A DNA stretch of 64,000 nt from Pholiota molesta. Taxonomy: Eukaryota; Basidiomycota; Agaricomycetes; Agaricales; Strophariaceae. This document shows positions 36,787 to 49,064 of the stretch, piece after piece. The stretch covers positions 84,371-148,370 of the forward strand of contig JACGCK010000117.1 in NCBI GenBank assembly GCA_014925825.1, written 5' to 3'. Every line of letters starts with the position of its first letter. Position 1 is the stretch's first letter. Below the pieces are notes generated by a model, which saw only the letters and a program-made list of their open reading frames with translations, was not told the origin of the DNA and did no database searches. The translations under genes and the position numbers were made by a program.

Positions 36787-38442
36787 ACGCTGTTGGGCGT
36801 TCCCATTGTTCTGTAATTTTATTTCTACTCTATATATTCTCAGTAAAGGCATGGTCTTGTTAACACTTTTGTTGTATGAGCTTGTACTTTAACAAGCCCA
36901 TATGTAATTAGACGACGTCGATGACTATGGTTCCACATATTGATCGTTATCCACTACTACGGATACAAGAAATCTTATACATCAATTTATACGCTCCTCT
37001 TTCAAGCCGTTTCTTGAGGATGAGCGATGAGTTTGAGTCCAGAAACTTGACCCGCCGCTAATCGGTCGAGACCTGCAGGTATCCCTGCGAGGCCATTTGG
37101 TAATACTTCAACATTATTGGGCTAAGAAATGTTCAATTAATTTATGTTTCTCGCCAACCTATATCTTGCGCTCACCTTAATAATGCCTTCCTTCAAAAGC
37201 TTGTAGACGTGGTCATGGTAAAGCGGCTCAAGCAGCGGGATATTAGCTGGTCCCCGTAGAAAGCCCTGCACTTGGACCACCCCCTTCAACGCCGTGGGCG
37301 TGATTTGAGCCGGAAGATCGCTTAGAGCGATGACAATCTGGCCCCCGTCCGCCAGGACGTCAAAGCCCGCCCGCTGGGTCTCAGCTGTCGAGACTGAATC
37401 GTAGATATATTTGAGCGGCTGGCCTTTGGTGAGCTTCTTAATCTCGGTGCTGAGGGCCGCTGTGTCGAGGTTCCTGTCCAAGACGTCGGTTGCGCCGAGA
37501 GATTTGAGTCTCTCGGTGTGCTTCAGCGATGCGGTGGTAATAATTGGTGAGAAGCCAGATAAGCGGGCCAATTGTATCACTAAGTGCATATTTCAGCCTT
37601 GCTATTATTATTTGAGCAGCAATAATCAGGGCGCTACCTTGTTGTCCTAATGAACTTGCGCCTCCGAGAACCAGAATAGGTGTTCCAGTGTACTTCTGCG
37701 CGCCGGGATTGGTCACCGCAGAAGCGATGCCGAGTCCGTAGGGGTTCTGGTTGTGCAATCCAACATAGGCTGTGGTAAGCACTGAGGGGATGGTCGCTGC
37801 TTCATCGTACGTTATATTGGACGGTATCTGAAAAGAACGATGAGTTAATCAAAGGAGAGATCTGTTATTGTGTACCTTTGCAGTGGTAGATGCGAGTGAA
37901 ACGATATACTGTTGGAAGCTTCCGCGAATAGGGTCGATGTGGGTCTGTCCAAGCCTAAAGGAATGTTAGGTATCGATGCTTTTTACTTTGCAAACGAATT
38001 TAGCAGAGAACATACACTCGATCGCCAACCTTGAAGTCCGTCACCCCTTCACCAAGCTCCACCACCTCCCCAGCTATGTCGTGTCCAAGAACGACAGGGG
38101 ATTTATCAAACGGATATACCTCCATGAATAGATCGAACTTGGGTATCTTCCAATCAACCGGATTGAGTGATGTCGCGTGAATCTTGATGAGGATTTCTCC
38201 TGCCTGTGGCTTTTGAACTGGGACATCGCCCACGAAGAACGAGTTGGTTTCTTTTTCTGCAGGAGCAGTGCTTTAGCTGTGGTGGGAACGTTAGACATCT
38301 TGTTGAGGATTTATTCTTACATCGTGAGCTCATTGCTGCATTTAAGGACTACAGGTGTTCCATGCAAAGTATTTATAACTCCAATGCCGACGCTACGCGC
38401 AATAGATTCTTGTCTCTAAACAATTACTAAGGCTTTCGAGTC
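36787..38442 (-). repeat. Right arm of the long inverted repeat (reductase copy 3 and flanks)
   Basis: The reverse complement follows 28940-30744 through promoter, coding region and 3' flank, lacking the block of about 125 bp at 30465-30592. Arm and spacer geometry would allow hairpin formation or inversion by recombination. Confidence 0.8.
37002..38298 (-). pseudogene. Medium-chain reductase, ToxD/CipB-like, copy 3, frameshift near its start
   Basis: Third paralogue, minus strand, with the five-exon layout of copies 1 and 2: 38298-38016, 37954-37876, 37827-37638, 37579-37176 and 37121-37002. After MSNVPTTAKALLLQKK the frame shifts near 38251: copies 1 and 2 have one more base in this purine tract, and exon 1 is 283 nt instead of 284. 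Beyond it everything is open and conserved (GHDIAGEVVELGEGV; GGASSLGQ). It carries a three-codon insertion in exon 4 relative to copy 2. The loss may be a real early frameshift or a sequence error; an internal ATG at 38233 would drop only about 21 residues. Confidence 0.82.
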
Positions 38443-39793
38443 ACCACCGAGCACCACCGCCGCTCTGCCACTTGAAACTTCCCCATGACTTCCGTTATCG
38501 CCATGCCACACCGACCCTATAGTACGACTACCACTGCTGCCACGCCAAGCTTATATTTCAGACGCCCTCTGCTTCTATGCCGGTCCTATGCGTGCTGATG
38601 AGCGCCTTTCTCGGATTGACGTGCCTTAAGCGCCTTTTGCACTGCTGATGCCGGAGGAGGCGAGTCTGGCTCGACTGGAGCACGCTGCGTGCACGCAATG
38701 AGTTCGAGGCAAGGAAGCTGATGCAAAGTTGTCACTGTCAGTCGCGTCCTCGAAAACTTGACGCGTGCTTGCGCCCGCAGCCACGATGGCCTGGACTGTC
38801 CGAATGGCTATCTACGCCGGCCCGATCTATATGCAATCCGTTCGCGAGTATCTTAGTCTACTATCTAGCCAAGGCGCCCGCACTTGAGCCTCACTACGTA
38901 CCACAACGCTGCATGCACTGTGCCCTACTTGTGGCATATTATTTTGTTGTTAATCTAGGTGGTGAAGACTTGAAAATAAGGAACTGCATCTGCATCGGTG
39001 AATAAAATTAGACGACGAGGACGATTCCAGCACTGTGTTAGAATAATTGCATGGGGCATGCAGCAGGAGGGGCTTTTCACGCTGGATCGCACTCATCATG
39101 GAGTCTTAGGTGATGAGTTCGCTCCATGGCCTCCCATGGTCTGACCGCCGACTCTAGCGGATGGTGTTGAGGATGATTTGCATCACGAGATTCATTCGAA
39201 TCGGACGTGCACTCAAACTGTTCCCCCAGTTTGCCAATGCAGCTGAAATACGACCTCATTTTCCTTCTATTGGGAGTCAATGTTCAGAACTATGCACTCA
39301 AACAGCCATCGCCAAGGACTTGGTGCAGATTGTTACATAGCAAGCTATTACGAGCATCTACGGTATCAACGGTATCATATCAGTATCATCTGTCCGCAGT
39401 ACTTATTGTCAATCAAGCTCTGTAACCAGTCCTTGCATCTCCTTACTTATTGATTCAATCATGAATGAGCGTCTTAAAATGAGCAGCTTGCCATAATTAT
39501 GACCTGTATTATCATTTCCAAGGCTCCACCCAGACGGACAATTCTGTCACCGGCTATTTTGCATGAGTGCGTATTATCTCGGTGATTGCTGGATGAGGAT
39601 AAGGCTATATATGATGCATATGATCAGGATCATTTTATTCTTGGGACGTCAGCAGGGATATAAAGTGGGAATGCTCCCAGAATGCGTTCAGTTTAATTAC
39701 GGCCTGCGCACAGTACGGCGGAAAGTGAGTGGCTTGCATTGTTAAAAGGCTCTGTGAGTCGCTAGCTGATGTTGGTATAAGCTGTCGCCCGAT
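38443..39793. other. Intergenic region, no supported gene
   Basis: About 1.35 kb with scattered short ORFs and no coherent exons or repeats noticed. Confidence 0.45.
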
Positions 39794-41258
39794 ATGAACG
39801 AAACTGAGCTAACCACGGTGTACGTCGAGACATTTATCTATGGTTTTGTGCCGAAATTGACCATACAATGCCCATTCTGTAGCACTGGCCCTACGGTAGG
39901 CTTCGCTTGAAAACCTGATAATCTGATGTACGGTGCTCAAATTTCAATCTCGGACAGTTCATCGTCGTCATACTAAACTGGGGGTTATTTGGAGTCCTAT
40001 CCATACAAGTTTGTGAGTGACTTCAATTCGTTAATTCCCTTACTATGTTCACATTTTATAATCTCTCTCGAAAGACTTGTATTCTCAAGCCTTTCCGAAG
40101 GACAGGGCAATGCTGAAGGCTTTAGTCTACAACGTTTATCTCCTTGAAACGGCACAAACCCTCTTACTGACTCAAGATATTTGGAATAAGTTTGTGAGAG
40201 GTTTTGGACAAATAGACGAGCTAGACAAGATTGGGACATCTTGGCTATCTGTCTCCTTGATCGGAGGCCTCGGTAAGCTTGTCAGCTTCCTCGATGCACT
40301 TGGAAAAGTAATCTCAAAATACATTGATTTAGTGGGGTTCCTTGTCCAATTATTTTATGCCTATCGAATTTCTGTCATCTCACAGCGAAGGATAATACCT
40401 GCATTTATCATACTTGTGAGCTTTATTATTTCGCTAAGGTGCACGCTTATCTGATAAAATTTAACACACAGTTGTCGCTTGCCTCATTAGCAGGAGCGCT
40501 GGCAACTGCAGCTTACTCGAAACGAGCAACGCGATTCAGCGAGCTGTTGACATCACTGTCATTCAGTTTCAGGCCGCTTGGTGTAAGCATTTTGTCTAAT
40601 ATTCAATTAGCGACTTTCCTGACTCTAACATGGACCTCGTCGCTTCAGCTCTGGGGAGGTGCCGGCTCTGCTTGTGATGTTATAATTGCAGCTTGTATGT
40701 GCTACTATGTAGGAGCATAACACTCTGTTCAAACTAATTATAACTATAACATTCTTGTCTTACAGCTGCACAGATACCGGACATCTACGACATTTTCGCA
40801 TACTCAAGCTTTGATATCAAGGTTGGTCCGCATGACTATTGAGACTGGAGTCTTGACAGGCATGTGCTCATATGACTTTCGACTGAAATACGAAACTCAC
40901 ATACATCTCATTCCTCATAATAGCATCCGTCTCTATTCTAACAGTGGCTCTGTACTATCCCCCCACTCTTACTCGTTTTACATACTTTATCGTTCCTCTG
41001 TCTGCGCTGGCCAAATTTTACTCAACAACGTTGCTCGCGGTACTGAATAGCAGGATGAAGGTTGAAATGGCGTCGGAATCGACAAGCGGCTGGCGAGATC
41101 ACGAGCTGAGCTTGCCGCATCCTGGAGGAAAGAGCGGTATCAGGTTCAACGTCGCATCCTCAGCTGGTTCCTCACAGAGCGCAGGTGTTTTGGTAATGAC
41201 AGACGTCGTTACTACGGACGAATCAAAGGTGCAGTCGTTATTCGATGAATCATCGTAA
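39794..41258 (+). CDS. DUF6534-type seven-helix membrane protein
   Basis: A 345-residue protein from eight exons: 39794-39895, 39958-40012, 40075-40272, 40333-40415, 40472-40582, 40649-40708, 40766-40859 and 40924-41258. Typical family landmarks occur in order: LNWGLFGVLSIQVYLYSQ, FPKDRAMLKALVYNVYLLET, GTSWLSVSLIGGL, FLVQLFYAYRI, GSACDVIIAACM, LVRMTIETGVLT and AKFYSTTLLAVLNSR. Exon phases all agree. The last intron begins GCATGT (GC-AG). The 40583-40648 intron is the least certain, since that stretch is also open. DUF6534 proteins are expanded in Agaricomycetes and are of unknown function, presumably plasma-membrane. Confidence 0.85.
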
Positions 41259-41802
41259 CATTTGGCTTACGCTCAACAGCTTTCCAATTTTGAGGCAGGA
41301 CAACCTTGAGACAACGCGTTGAGATCCGTCTTTTATGAAGTACTCTTCAGGCGGCTACTCAAACATCGAAGTATATTTATTATACTGAAAGCTTGGCCCC
41401 GCATTTCTCGAGCATTTCTTGCATTTTCTCTTGATTTTCGCGCATCAAAATATCACTTCATTTTTACATGTATATTTTTAACAAAGATAGATAACCACCT
41501 TATGTAGAATTCTACTATAGATTAATTGAGAATGTTCTTGAGAGAATACTTATTTGTTTAGATGGCCGGCCTTGAGCTCCAGGCTTTTTACTTTTTCGCT
41601 TTTGGCATGATTGCACAATGGACATGCTAAAAATAAATTTTGAGCAGGCACACGTGATTAGCCACTGCGATACGCGCTTTGTTGCTTGAATACAACGTCG
41701 TCTTTGTCTTTTCAAGTTATACGTATACGTCGATGCTCTGAACATACGCTTCAAGACAGTTACAGCTTCATATCTCCATAGCTTGGGTCGATATATCAGC
41801 CG
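41259..41802. other. Spacer and ALG12 copy A promoter
   Basis: Contains the left boundary of the tandem unit. An E-box, CACGTG, lies at 41651-41656, about 147 nt before the ALG12 ATG. The same word with the following ATTAGC recurs before copies B (51563) and C (61127). Confidence 0.55.
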
Positions 41803-43789
41803 ATGAGCAACGTGCAAGACGCTGTCATCTTCCTCGCGGGCTGGGCCCACGTTGTCCTCGCGCCGTACACCAAGGTTGAAGAGAGCTTCAACCTCCACGC
41901 CGTCCACGATGTCCTGATGTATGGAGTCGGCCCCAAAAGCTTGCTCAACGTGCGTATCCAACTACCAACGTCGTCTTCAAACTCACATCTTCGATAACAA
42001 GTACGACCACTTCGTCTTTCCTGGGGCGGTACCGCGGACTTTTGTTGGAAGTGTGTTGCTTGCATGGCTCACGAAGCCGGTTATATGGATGGCTGCACGG
42101 CAGGGCTATCTTTCTACAAAGTTTGACATGCAGATTCTAGGTATGTGTCATTGAAATCCCGCGAAGTGTCACATAAACTAATTCCATTCCAGCGCGTCTT
42201 GTTCTGGCAAGTTTGAATGCATGGGTGCTGTGCCTCATTAGAAGAAGTACAGGGCGCCGCTTCGGAACAAATGCTGGAGTGCTCTTCACGCTATTGACGT
42301 GTTCACAATTCCACTATCTATTCTGGATGGGACGGACGATACCAAACATGTTCGCTACGATACCTGGTGCGTGCGTTAATGTATTCCTACCCAATTTTAC
42401 CCTCTGCTTATGCCACCTAAAGTGAATTTCGCAACTTACCTTCTGCTTGATCGCGAATATACAATGCGGAAACCTTCCGAGATGAGCATCATTGGCGCCA
42501 TATCCCTCCTCACGTTTACTGCTGTTGTCTTCCGAGCCGAAGTCGCACTCCTACTTGGTCCATTGTGCCTCCACCTTCTTATTACACGCAGAGTCACGTT
42601 CACCAAGCTGATCAGAATTGGTCTGGTATCAGGCTTGGTGTCGCTTGGTGAGTTTTCCGTCCTCGACAGAGAGTTGCATGTGAACTGAATGATAAACGTC
42701 CATAGCTCTAACGGTGGTTGTCGATTCTTACTTCTGGAACAAGTCTTTACTCTGGCCCGAAATCTCAGGGATATATTTCAACGTCATACAAGGCAAAAGC
42801 GCCGAATGGGGTGTAATTGTCGTCTTCCCAATCTGCCCTTGATACTTCACTAAATCTTTCCTAGACCTCACCCAGACTCACATATATCACCTCGTACCTA
42901 CCCAAACTTCTTCTCGGCGCTCTTCCACTATCCCTGATTGGATATTTTATCGACTTACGAATCCGGACGATGATGACACCCCACATCGCTTTTATTGCTT
43001 TGATAAGCTGTCTTGGACATAAAGAGTGGCGGTTCATCATTTATACGGTACCGGTTTTCAATGTCGCAGCTGCGAGGGCGGCCAGATACCTGTAGGTTTC
43101 TCCCTCACGTGTCTTCATTTAGATGCACATTGCTGAATGGGTTATCAAGTCTTAGCGTGTCGCGTTATCTGGAAGGCTTGACCGGTCGACTACTCTACCT
43201 CGGTGTAGTTGGAATCGTATGTGGCAACTTCGCCATAACCATCTTGTCCATCAATGCTTCAATGCACAACTACCCCGGCGGTGAAGCCCTCTACACGTTC
43301 CATCAACTCTACCCCGCCGATACATATCGTAAGTCTCCTTCATCCCATAGCACGTTACGATCACTGCTCACTCCACCATTCTCAGCCACACCCCACGTCC
43401 ACATCTCCAACCTCGCCGCGCAAACCGGCGCCTCTCTCTTCCTCCACCTCAACGCCCCACCGTACCCCCCCGCCCTCGAGACCCCCGACCATCCCCCGTG
43501 GACCTACAACAAGACCGAATCGCTGACGCCACAGGCGCTCTCCGCGTCCGCCTCGCGCGCGACGCACCTCGTCTCCGAGGTGGCGCCGGCGGACGACCGC
43601 GCGCTGGATGCGCTGTGGCGCACGGTGGGCGTCGTGCGCGGGTTCGAGCGGTGGGCGGTGGATTGGGTGATGGTGCAGGGAAGGGGGAGGGGCGAGGGGG
43701 TGGGGTGGGTGGAGAGGGTGGTGCGTGCGTTGGGGATGGTGGAGAGCGAGAAGCTTTGGGTGTTGGAGAGGAATGGGTTTAGGAGGTGA
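41803..43789 (+). CDS. ALG12: ALG12 alpha-1,6-mannosyltransferase, copy A (intact)
   Basis: ER multi-spanning GT22-family enzyme that adds the eighth mannose, from dolichyl-P-mannose, during N-glycan precursor assembly. 533 residues from eight exons: 41803-41949, 42002-42140, 42193-42366, 42423-42647, 42706-42812, 42865-43091, 43150-43328 and 43386-43789. Family motifs: PYTKVEESFNLHAVHDVL, YDHFVFPGAVPRTFVG, TLLTCSQFHYLFWMGRTIPN, VVFRAEVALLLGPL, SCLGHKEWRFIIYTVPVFNV and HVHISNLAAQTG. All splice sites are GT-AG and phases are consistent. It heads tandem unit A; copies B and C follow about 9.9 and 19.5 kb downstream. Confidence 0.93.
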
Positions 43790-44100
43790 ATGCTGACGAT
43801 GTTGTTGGGTGTTTTGGTGTGAATCCTGGGTGAAAGTGGCTGTTTTTCGTGCTGAAATCACCTAAACGGGGGTAAGTTTTCATAGGTCGCAACGTTGAAT
43901 CGGGTTCTGGTACAATGCGCGCAGAGTGCAGCCCACCCCGAAGGGCAAGTGCATTCATCTACCTATGTACGTACTCCCTCGTCCCAGCGTAGAGTCCCGT
44001 ATGTACTCTGTAACTCTAGTTAGATACTTTGCAATAAAATGAAACTGATTGCCTCACCGCCGAGTTTGTGTAAAGTGCGCCCTTTCCCAAGGGGAAAGCC
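43790..44100. other. ALG12 copy A 3' flank
   Basis: No gene seen. A duplicated word (GCAATAAAATGAAACTGA at about 44031 and a near-copy at about 44129) marks the passage into the candidate exon that follows. Confidence 0.4.
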
Positions 44101-44169
44101 ATCTGCATCCCACAATTAGCCACTTTGCAATATAATGAAACTGAACGACTTACTATCTACTTGCGTGGC

Positions 44170-44406
44170 CAACGGCAAGTCGTGCAGCAGCGTTCGCACA
44201 AACAAGTGAAGTTGGCGCAATGGACTTCGTGGGAAGATTTGTCTTGCACACCCGGCGACGAACTCAAAATCACTCGGAATACAAAGGAATACATGGTTTC
44301 TTTCATCTACAAGGCACCCGGTAAGTGACTTTCTCAACCATTCCAAGGGAACTCACTAACCACAAAAATCAGAAACCGTGAGAAACACAATTCAAGTCTC
44401 CTGGTA
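44170..44406 (+). other. Candidate 3' exons of an unrecognised gene
   Basis: An open forward segment reads WTSWEDLSCTPGDELKIT, then MVSFIYKAP, up to a GTAAGT donor at 44322. A consensus intron follows (CACTAACC branch region, AAATCAG acceptor ending 44371), then TVRNTIQVSW and a stop. The 5' exons are not resolved. Unit B keeps the intron and FIYKAP (near 54130) but differs upstream, so one or both copies are probably decayed. Confidence 0.35.
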
Positions 44407-44550
44407 ATTACATGTGTAAGCGCAAATTGAACAAAAGTCCCCAAATTCAGGAACACTTACTCGTCCGCACACATTACGAGCCCACCTGTATTGTGAAAAG
44501 TCAATAAATACTGATCCAGAGCATGGAGAGCATAAGAAACCACGTACTAA

Positions 44551-45370
44551 GTGATCTCGCGGGAACTCCAAATATCTAATTTTAAAATAAGCGGCCGAAA
44601 TTCAAATAGAAGAGGACATCGCTGCAAAGTGACGGCGTTGTTCATGGTCTTGCGGGAACTCCGAATATACAATTTGGAAATTAGCCGCCGAATTTCATAT
44701 AGAGCAAAGCGACGGCATTGCTCGTGGTCTCGCGGGAACTCCGAATATCTAATTTTGAGTTGAGGCGCCGAAAATCAATTGAAGTGAAACCACATACATT
44801 GAGTGACAATGATGAGCCTCTAGCATTGCTCGCAGGCAATCCAAGTATCTAATTAGCTGCCGAATTAGTGTTGCAATGGCATAAAATAGTTTGAATCAAT
44901 CACATACCATCCCGAGCTGTGTCTCACAACAGAACGACGGCCGCGGGAACTCGAAAAATCGAGTTAAATTTGGGAACTGATGGAAAAGCCGCGTGAATAC
45001 CAGATGTAAACATAAAATGTGGGTATGACTCACAGATATGTCAAGCCATGGGACATTCAAAAATCGAATTTGAGGTGTGGTCTCACGGATATATCAGTCC
45101 GCGGAATATCCAGAAGTCAAATTTGAAGCGCGGTGAAGTAACTTAATGACATAACGGCAGTAAAACATCAATCAAATGACAGAAAATCAAATGACTTACA
45201 AATAAATCAGTCTATGGGACATCCAAAAATCGAATTCTTGCCAAAGAACTATAATGAGAAAGTAGTAGTCATGTATCAATAAACGCGGGCGTTAACGACG
45301 TCGAGGCGGCGCATGTGACTCACAGATATGTCAGTCCGCGGGACATCCAAAAATCGAATTTGCGGTGCGG
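44551..45370. repeat. Degenerate repeat array in unit A
   Basis: About nine imperfect copies of a 25-30 bp core, forward form CGCGGGAACTCCGAATATCT followed by AATTT, or its variant CCGCGGGACATCCAAAAATCG. Spacing is irregular, roughly 75-115 bp. Copies near 44567, 44650, 44733, 44838, 44940, 45050, 45095, 45215 and 45335 can be aligned by eye. In the minus direction several cores are followed at once by GTGAGTCA or GTGAGAC, which look like splice donors. Purpose unknown. Confidence 0.6.
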
Positions 45371-48100
45371 TCAAATAAGAGGGGAAATTAACATAGCAAG
45401 TGCGCTATCTAGGCATAATAAGAAACATCCCACATGAAAATGAGAGCCATAGAAGTGGTGCAAATGTGGGCAATCAGATGCGCACCTTCTGCTATGAACG
45501 GGCGCTTAAATCAGTGATATATAATCAAAGCTAGAAATAATCTTAATCAGTTCGCGTTACTTGGGAAACAAGATACACAATCGATTACTCACATATGCAA
45601 TCATGAGTACATGGCAGTACCATCGTAGATAGGACCATGGATGGGGAATAGAAACAGAGTAGCATTACGACGGGGTAGAGTGGTATGAATCCCATCCAAA
45701 AGTTTCCCGCCTTTATACTCCCAGAATGCCAAGCGGCCCAAGCCTGACCAATTCTTCCACGTCTCCATCACCATTTCTTCGATCACTAAATTTTGGAATG
45801 CACGGCAAATCCAGAGCCTACATATTCCTTAGACCCAAACTACTGTTACTAGCCCCGGCTCCCGACCCCTGCAAAACCACTGCTCGGGAATAAACGTCCC
45901 TTATATCTTCCTTCTCCGGCTATTCCAGTCTTCCAAGACTTCGATTCCTTTCTTTACAATCTTCATAACATTTTATTTGCTCTAATATCTCTCTGCTTTC
46001 TTGCAAATCATCCCTTCCTCCCACAAACTAAATTGTATCATTCACCTGTACGAGTAGCAAAATTGTCCTTGAAACATAATGCTATAGTAGTAATAACCCG
46101 GGACCCCCAAACGTAAGTTCTATCCGGTTGAACCAATGCAGGTATCTCCGAGTCCAATTAGGCCAATGATTTAACAACCGTGTGACGCGATGGAATCCAC
46201 ATTGTCGCCTCCATCCCCGAATCACCGCAATAAATCTAAAAACCCGCTTCTTTTTGCTAACATCATAAGAAGCTTTGCCAATATACTACCACCGATGAGA
46301 TATTCTAAACGTAACAAGTAAATGAGTGCATCGCACTCTCTCACACTGCTACTTGCCCGGTAGACTATTCCTTGTGTAGTATGTACATTCCAGTGATATA
46401 TTTGCTACTGGCTACAAATTTGGCATGAGAACAGTATTGACAATAGAAACACTAAGTAATCTAGCAGGGTTGAAGCGATGCGAGCGGAAACATTCTCAAA
46501 ATTTGAGCTATGTACGGCAAACGTAATGTGTCGCAGTTAGGCACCGTGCCCGTAACTTTGCGGAAGGTGTACGCACGAGTTGCAAGTGGCAACGTCATCA
46601 AAGTTTGAGCTATGTACGAGATATGCCTACGGACTGCTGAGTAAACCATACGAAATAGGATGTCTTTATTCCGGCCTAGAGCGTATTTACATTCAAATAT
46701 TGAGTGTACCTGTAAGGTTGAAGCTTGCGACCGGCTGGATATGACATCAATCATGTCGCGTCTGCACGCTCCGTCATTGCGCCGAAGTTGACATATATTG
46801 CTTCCCTCCTCTCGAGCTCTGCACAAGAAAGAATGTACAAAGAGATCTCAATGTAGAACAGACTTTTACAGCATATCTAGCGGATGTGGACGCGCTTGAA
46901 AGTTGGAAGTGACCACTGAGTACACGATTTTTTACAAATCATAGAGTTGATTATGGAGTCTGGTATTTTACAACATGGAATGGTCGTCAAATATAACCGT
47001 CAAGTTTGTCCTTTGATATGGGTTGAAGCAGAGGAAGCAGTTGGTAGCTCGTCGCCGCGAACGAACGAGATTAAACGCCGCACCAGTCTGCACTGCCACC
47101 AATTTAGGCGCCCGTAGTGGCACCGTAATGCTCTCAAGATTGCGCACTGGCACATTTGTGTTACACATAACAAGACGGCCAAATAACTCAATATACTCAT
47201 TCTTGTATGAATTGGGATTTTCATTTGAATGTTAGAGACGTGCGTTCAGATATCAAGCACTCCTGTAACAAGGCGCGTCTCCTCTCCCAATCCGCCATTT
47301 GAAATGCAGAAACGTATCTATTCAATATCAGGGCTGTGTATTACATACGTGTCTACAGTACTAGTAGTTTCCTCTGTTTTGCGAGCGCACGGTCCGATGT
47401 GGCGGCATGTACGATGAGACGACGGCGGAATCAAGATTTAATCTGAGAGCTTGCAGAGCACGTCCGCTGCTCTCTTCTAAATCCCATGTGGACGCCTCGG
47501 GCGTATAGTAATACATAGCTCTAATAGCGTACTATTGGACACAAGAAATTTGGAGTGGCAAGGCTAGGCCAGCCAAGGATACCCGTACCGAGCATGACCC
47601 TCTCCTCCCACCCCATTTCTCGTTTCCAGTCCATTGCGCATCGCACGGGGACCTGAAAAAACCCACGTCAAACGCCGTTATTAGTGCCATCAAGGGTTCT
47701 TTCGGGTGCGTTGCCAGCGAAGATCGCGCGCTAGAACTTTCCGCCTGCAAATCGATGCATTTGCTGGATGCTTAGGTTCGGAGCATTACACGGAATAAGC
47801 AGTCTAGTGCCATTTCCCTAGTTTTACGACATGGGAGTGCGTCTTACCGGGTTACAGATTGCTGGGTGAGTAGATACCAATCTTGCTTGGCCGCTGTGCA
47901 GATGAGGCTCGCAATTTTGACAATGTAGAAACATCAACTTCATTCGTTACACTCAATAACATGCTTGAATAAAACACAATAACTAGCTCGCTTTTCTGTA
48001 TTCTGGTTGTTATAAAATGGGCTATGAGTTATCTTATTGATAATAAGTATGGTCTACAAGACACAGGCAAGGATGAGCAACGGACGCGGATGAGAAAACG
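45371..48100. other. Unit A spacer without a supported gene
   Basis: About 2.7 kb, AT-rich. A minus-strand 61-codon ORF (45601-45786) is kept unchanged in unit B, but the DNA itself is nearly identical there, so this is weak evidence of coding. A TATAAAGG word lies at about 45716-45709 (minus). Two related words near 46470-46540 and 46575-46620 (TTTGAGCTATGTACG) are short internal repeats. Confidence 0.4.
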
Positions 48101-48207
48101 GAGGAGGAGATGCAGATCGGATTTCGCTTAGCGCACGCGGACCCTGGACGAGATGTTTCCAATGCCACCATTTTCATTCTATGTACGTACACGACTACCA
48201 AACTCAT

Positions 48208-49064
48208 ATATAAGACTACGGACATTCCTCTCATTCCCTCATCCCGCTCTCCTCTGCTTTCCTCTCCTGGTCTTCTCTCTTTTCACTCTATCTCGCCGAG
48301 TTTGGCGCTTCGGCTGATCTGATCAGCGCTGCCCTCCTCCGCACGTCCACTCGTCGATGGCGATGTAGTCCGCCTGTCCTACAAATGAGTTCCGGTCATT
48401 ATTCAGTGATGAACCTGATCGCTAAGGCGTCGCACCACATGTCGGCTACAGCACGCAGCCGTTTATCGCCTGGCGGCGCACGGCGTTCCCATTCCAATTC
48501 GCGTACAAGTACTCAATAGCGGCGGGCAATGAAGACCTATGTGACGAGGTGAGCGCTGTACTTCAGCATGACATACACACCGCACTACCATAGTCCTCCC
48601 CGCAGCGGATAGCCCTCCGCGCTTCGACGCTCATCTGGAACGCGTAGTGAGTAGCTTGCTTCTCGTCTCTGCAGCCGTGATATTGCTTACTGTCTCTCAT
48701 AGCGCCTGCAAGCGCTTTGGTCGTCGTCGGTTATACGCGATACGCCGGCGCCGTGCCCTTGCGCAACTGGGTCAGCATGCCGCCGTACTGGTGAAAGCCA
48801 TGGTAAGTCAAGGGTATGAACGTCCTAATAAACGTGCTCACATATCCCGAGAAAGCAAGCTCCGACGTCGTAGATAGCCCTTCGCGCTCCGACGCTCATC
48901 TGGAACGCGTGGTGAGTAGCTTGCTGCTCGTCTCTGCAGCCGTGATATTGCTGACCGCCGCGCACAGCGGCTGCAAGTCCTTTCGTCGTCGCCGATTATG
49001 CACGATGCGCCGGCGTGCCCTTGCGTGACTGGGTCAGCAAGCCGCCGTGCTGGATAGAGCCAGG
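48208..49064 (+). other. TATA-led, multi-exon module with a duplicated exon pair (unit A)
   Basis: A TATATAAG box (about 48210) and CT-rich leader precede an open stretch LPSSARPLVDGDVVRLSYK, then PFIAW, FQFAYKYSIAAGN and DLCDE ending at a GTGAGC donor. Next come exon-like pieces 48606-48646 and 48703-48802, flanked by AG and GTGAGT/GTAAGT, and a second copy of the same pair at 48871-48911 and 48968-49064, offset about 265 bp. The pieces encode ALRASTLIWNA-like and YAGAVPLRNWVS-like segments. Frames are not all compatible, so I call it a module array, possibly a decayed gene. Confidence 0.4.

Noticed and set aside
45601..45786. 61-codon minus-strand ORF identical in units A and B (55409-55594)
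   Set aside because: The surrounding non-coding DNA is equally conserved, so identity only reflects recent duplication; it contains a TATA-like word and no known domain.
46461..46826. Minus-strand ORF with repeated YIAQ segments as an LRR protein
   Set aside because: The repeats are only two short copies of a DNA word, with no LRR consensus or extended frame.
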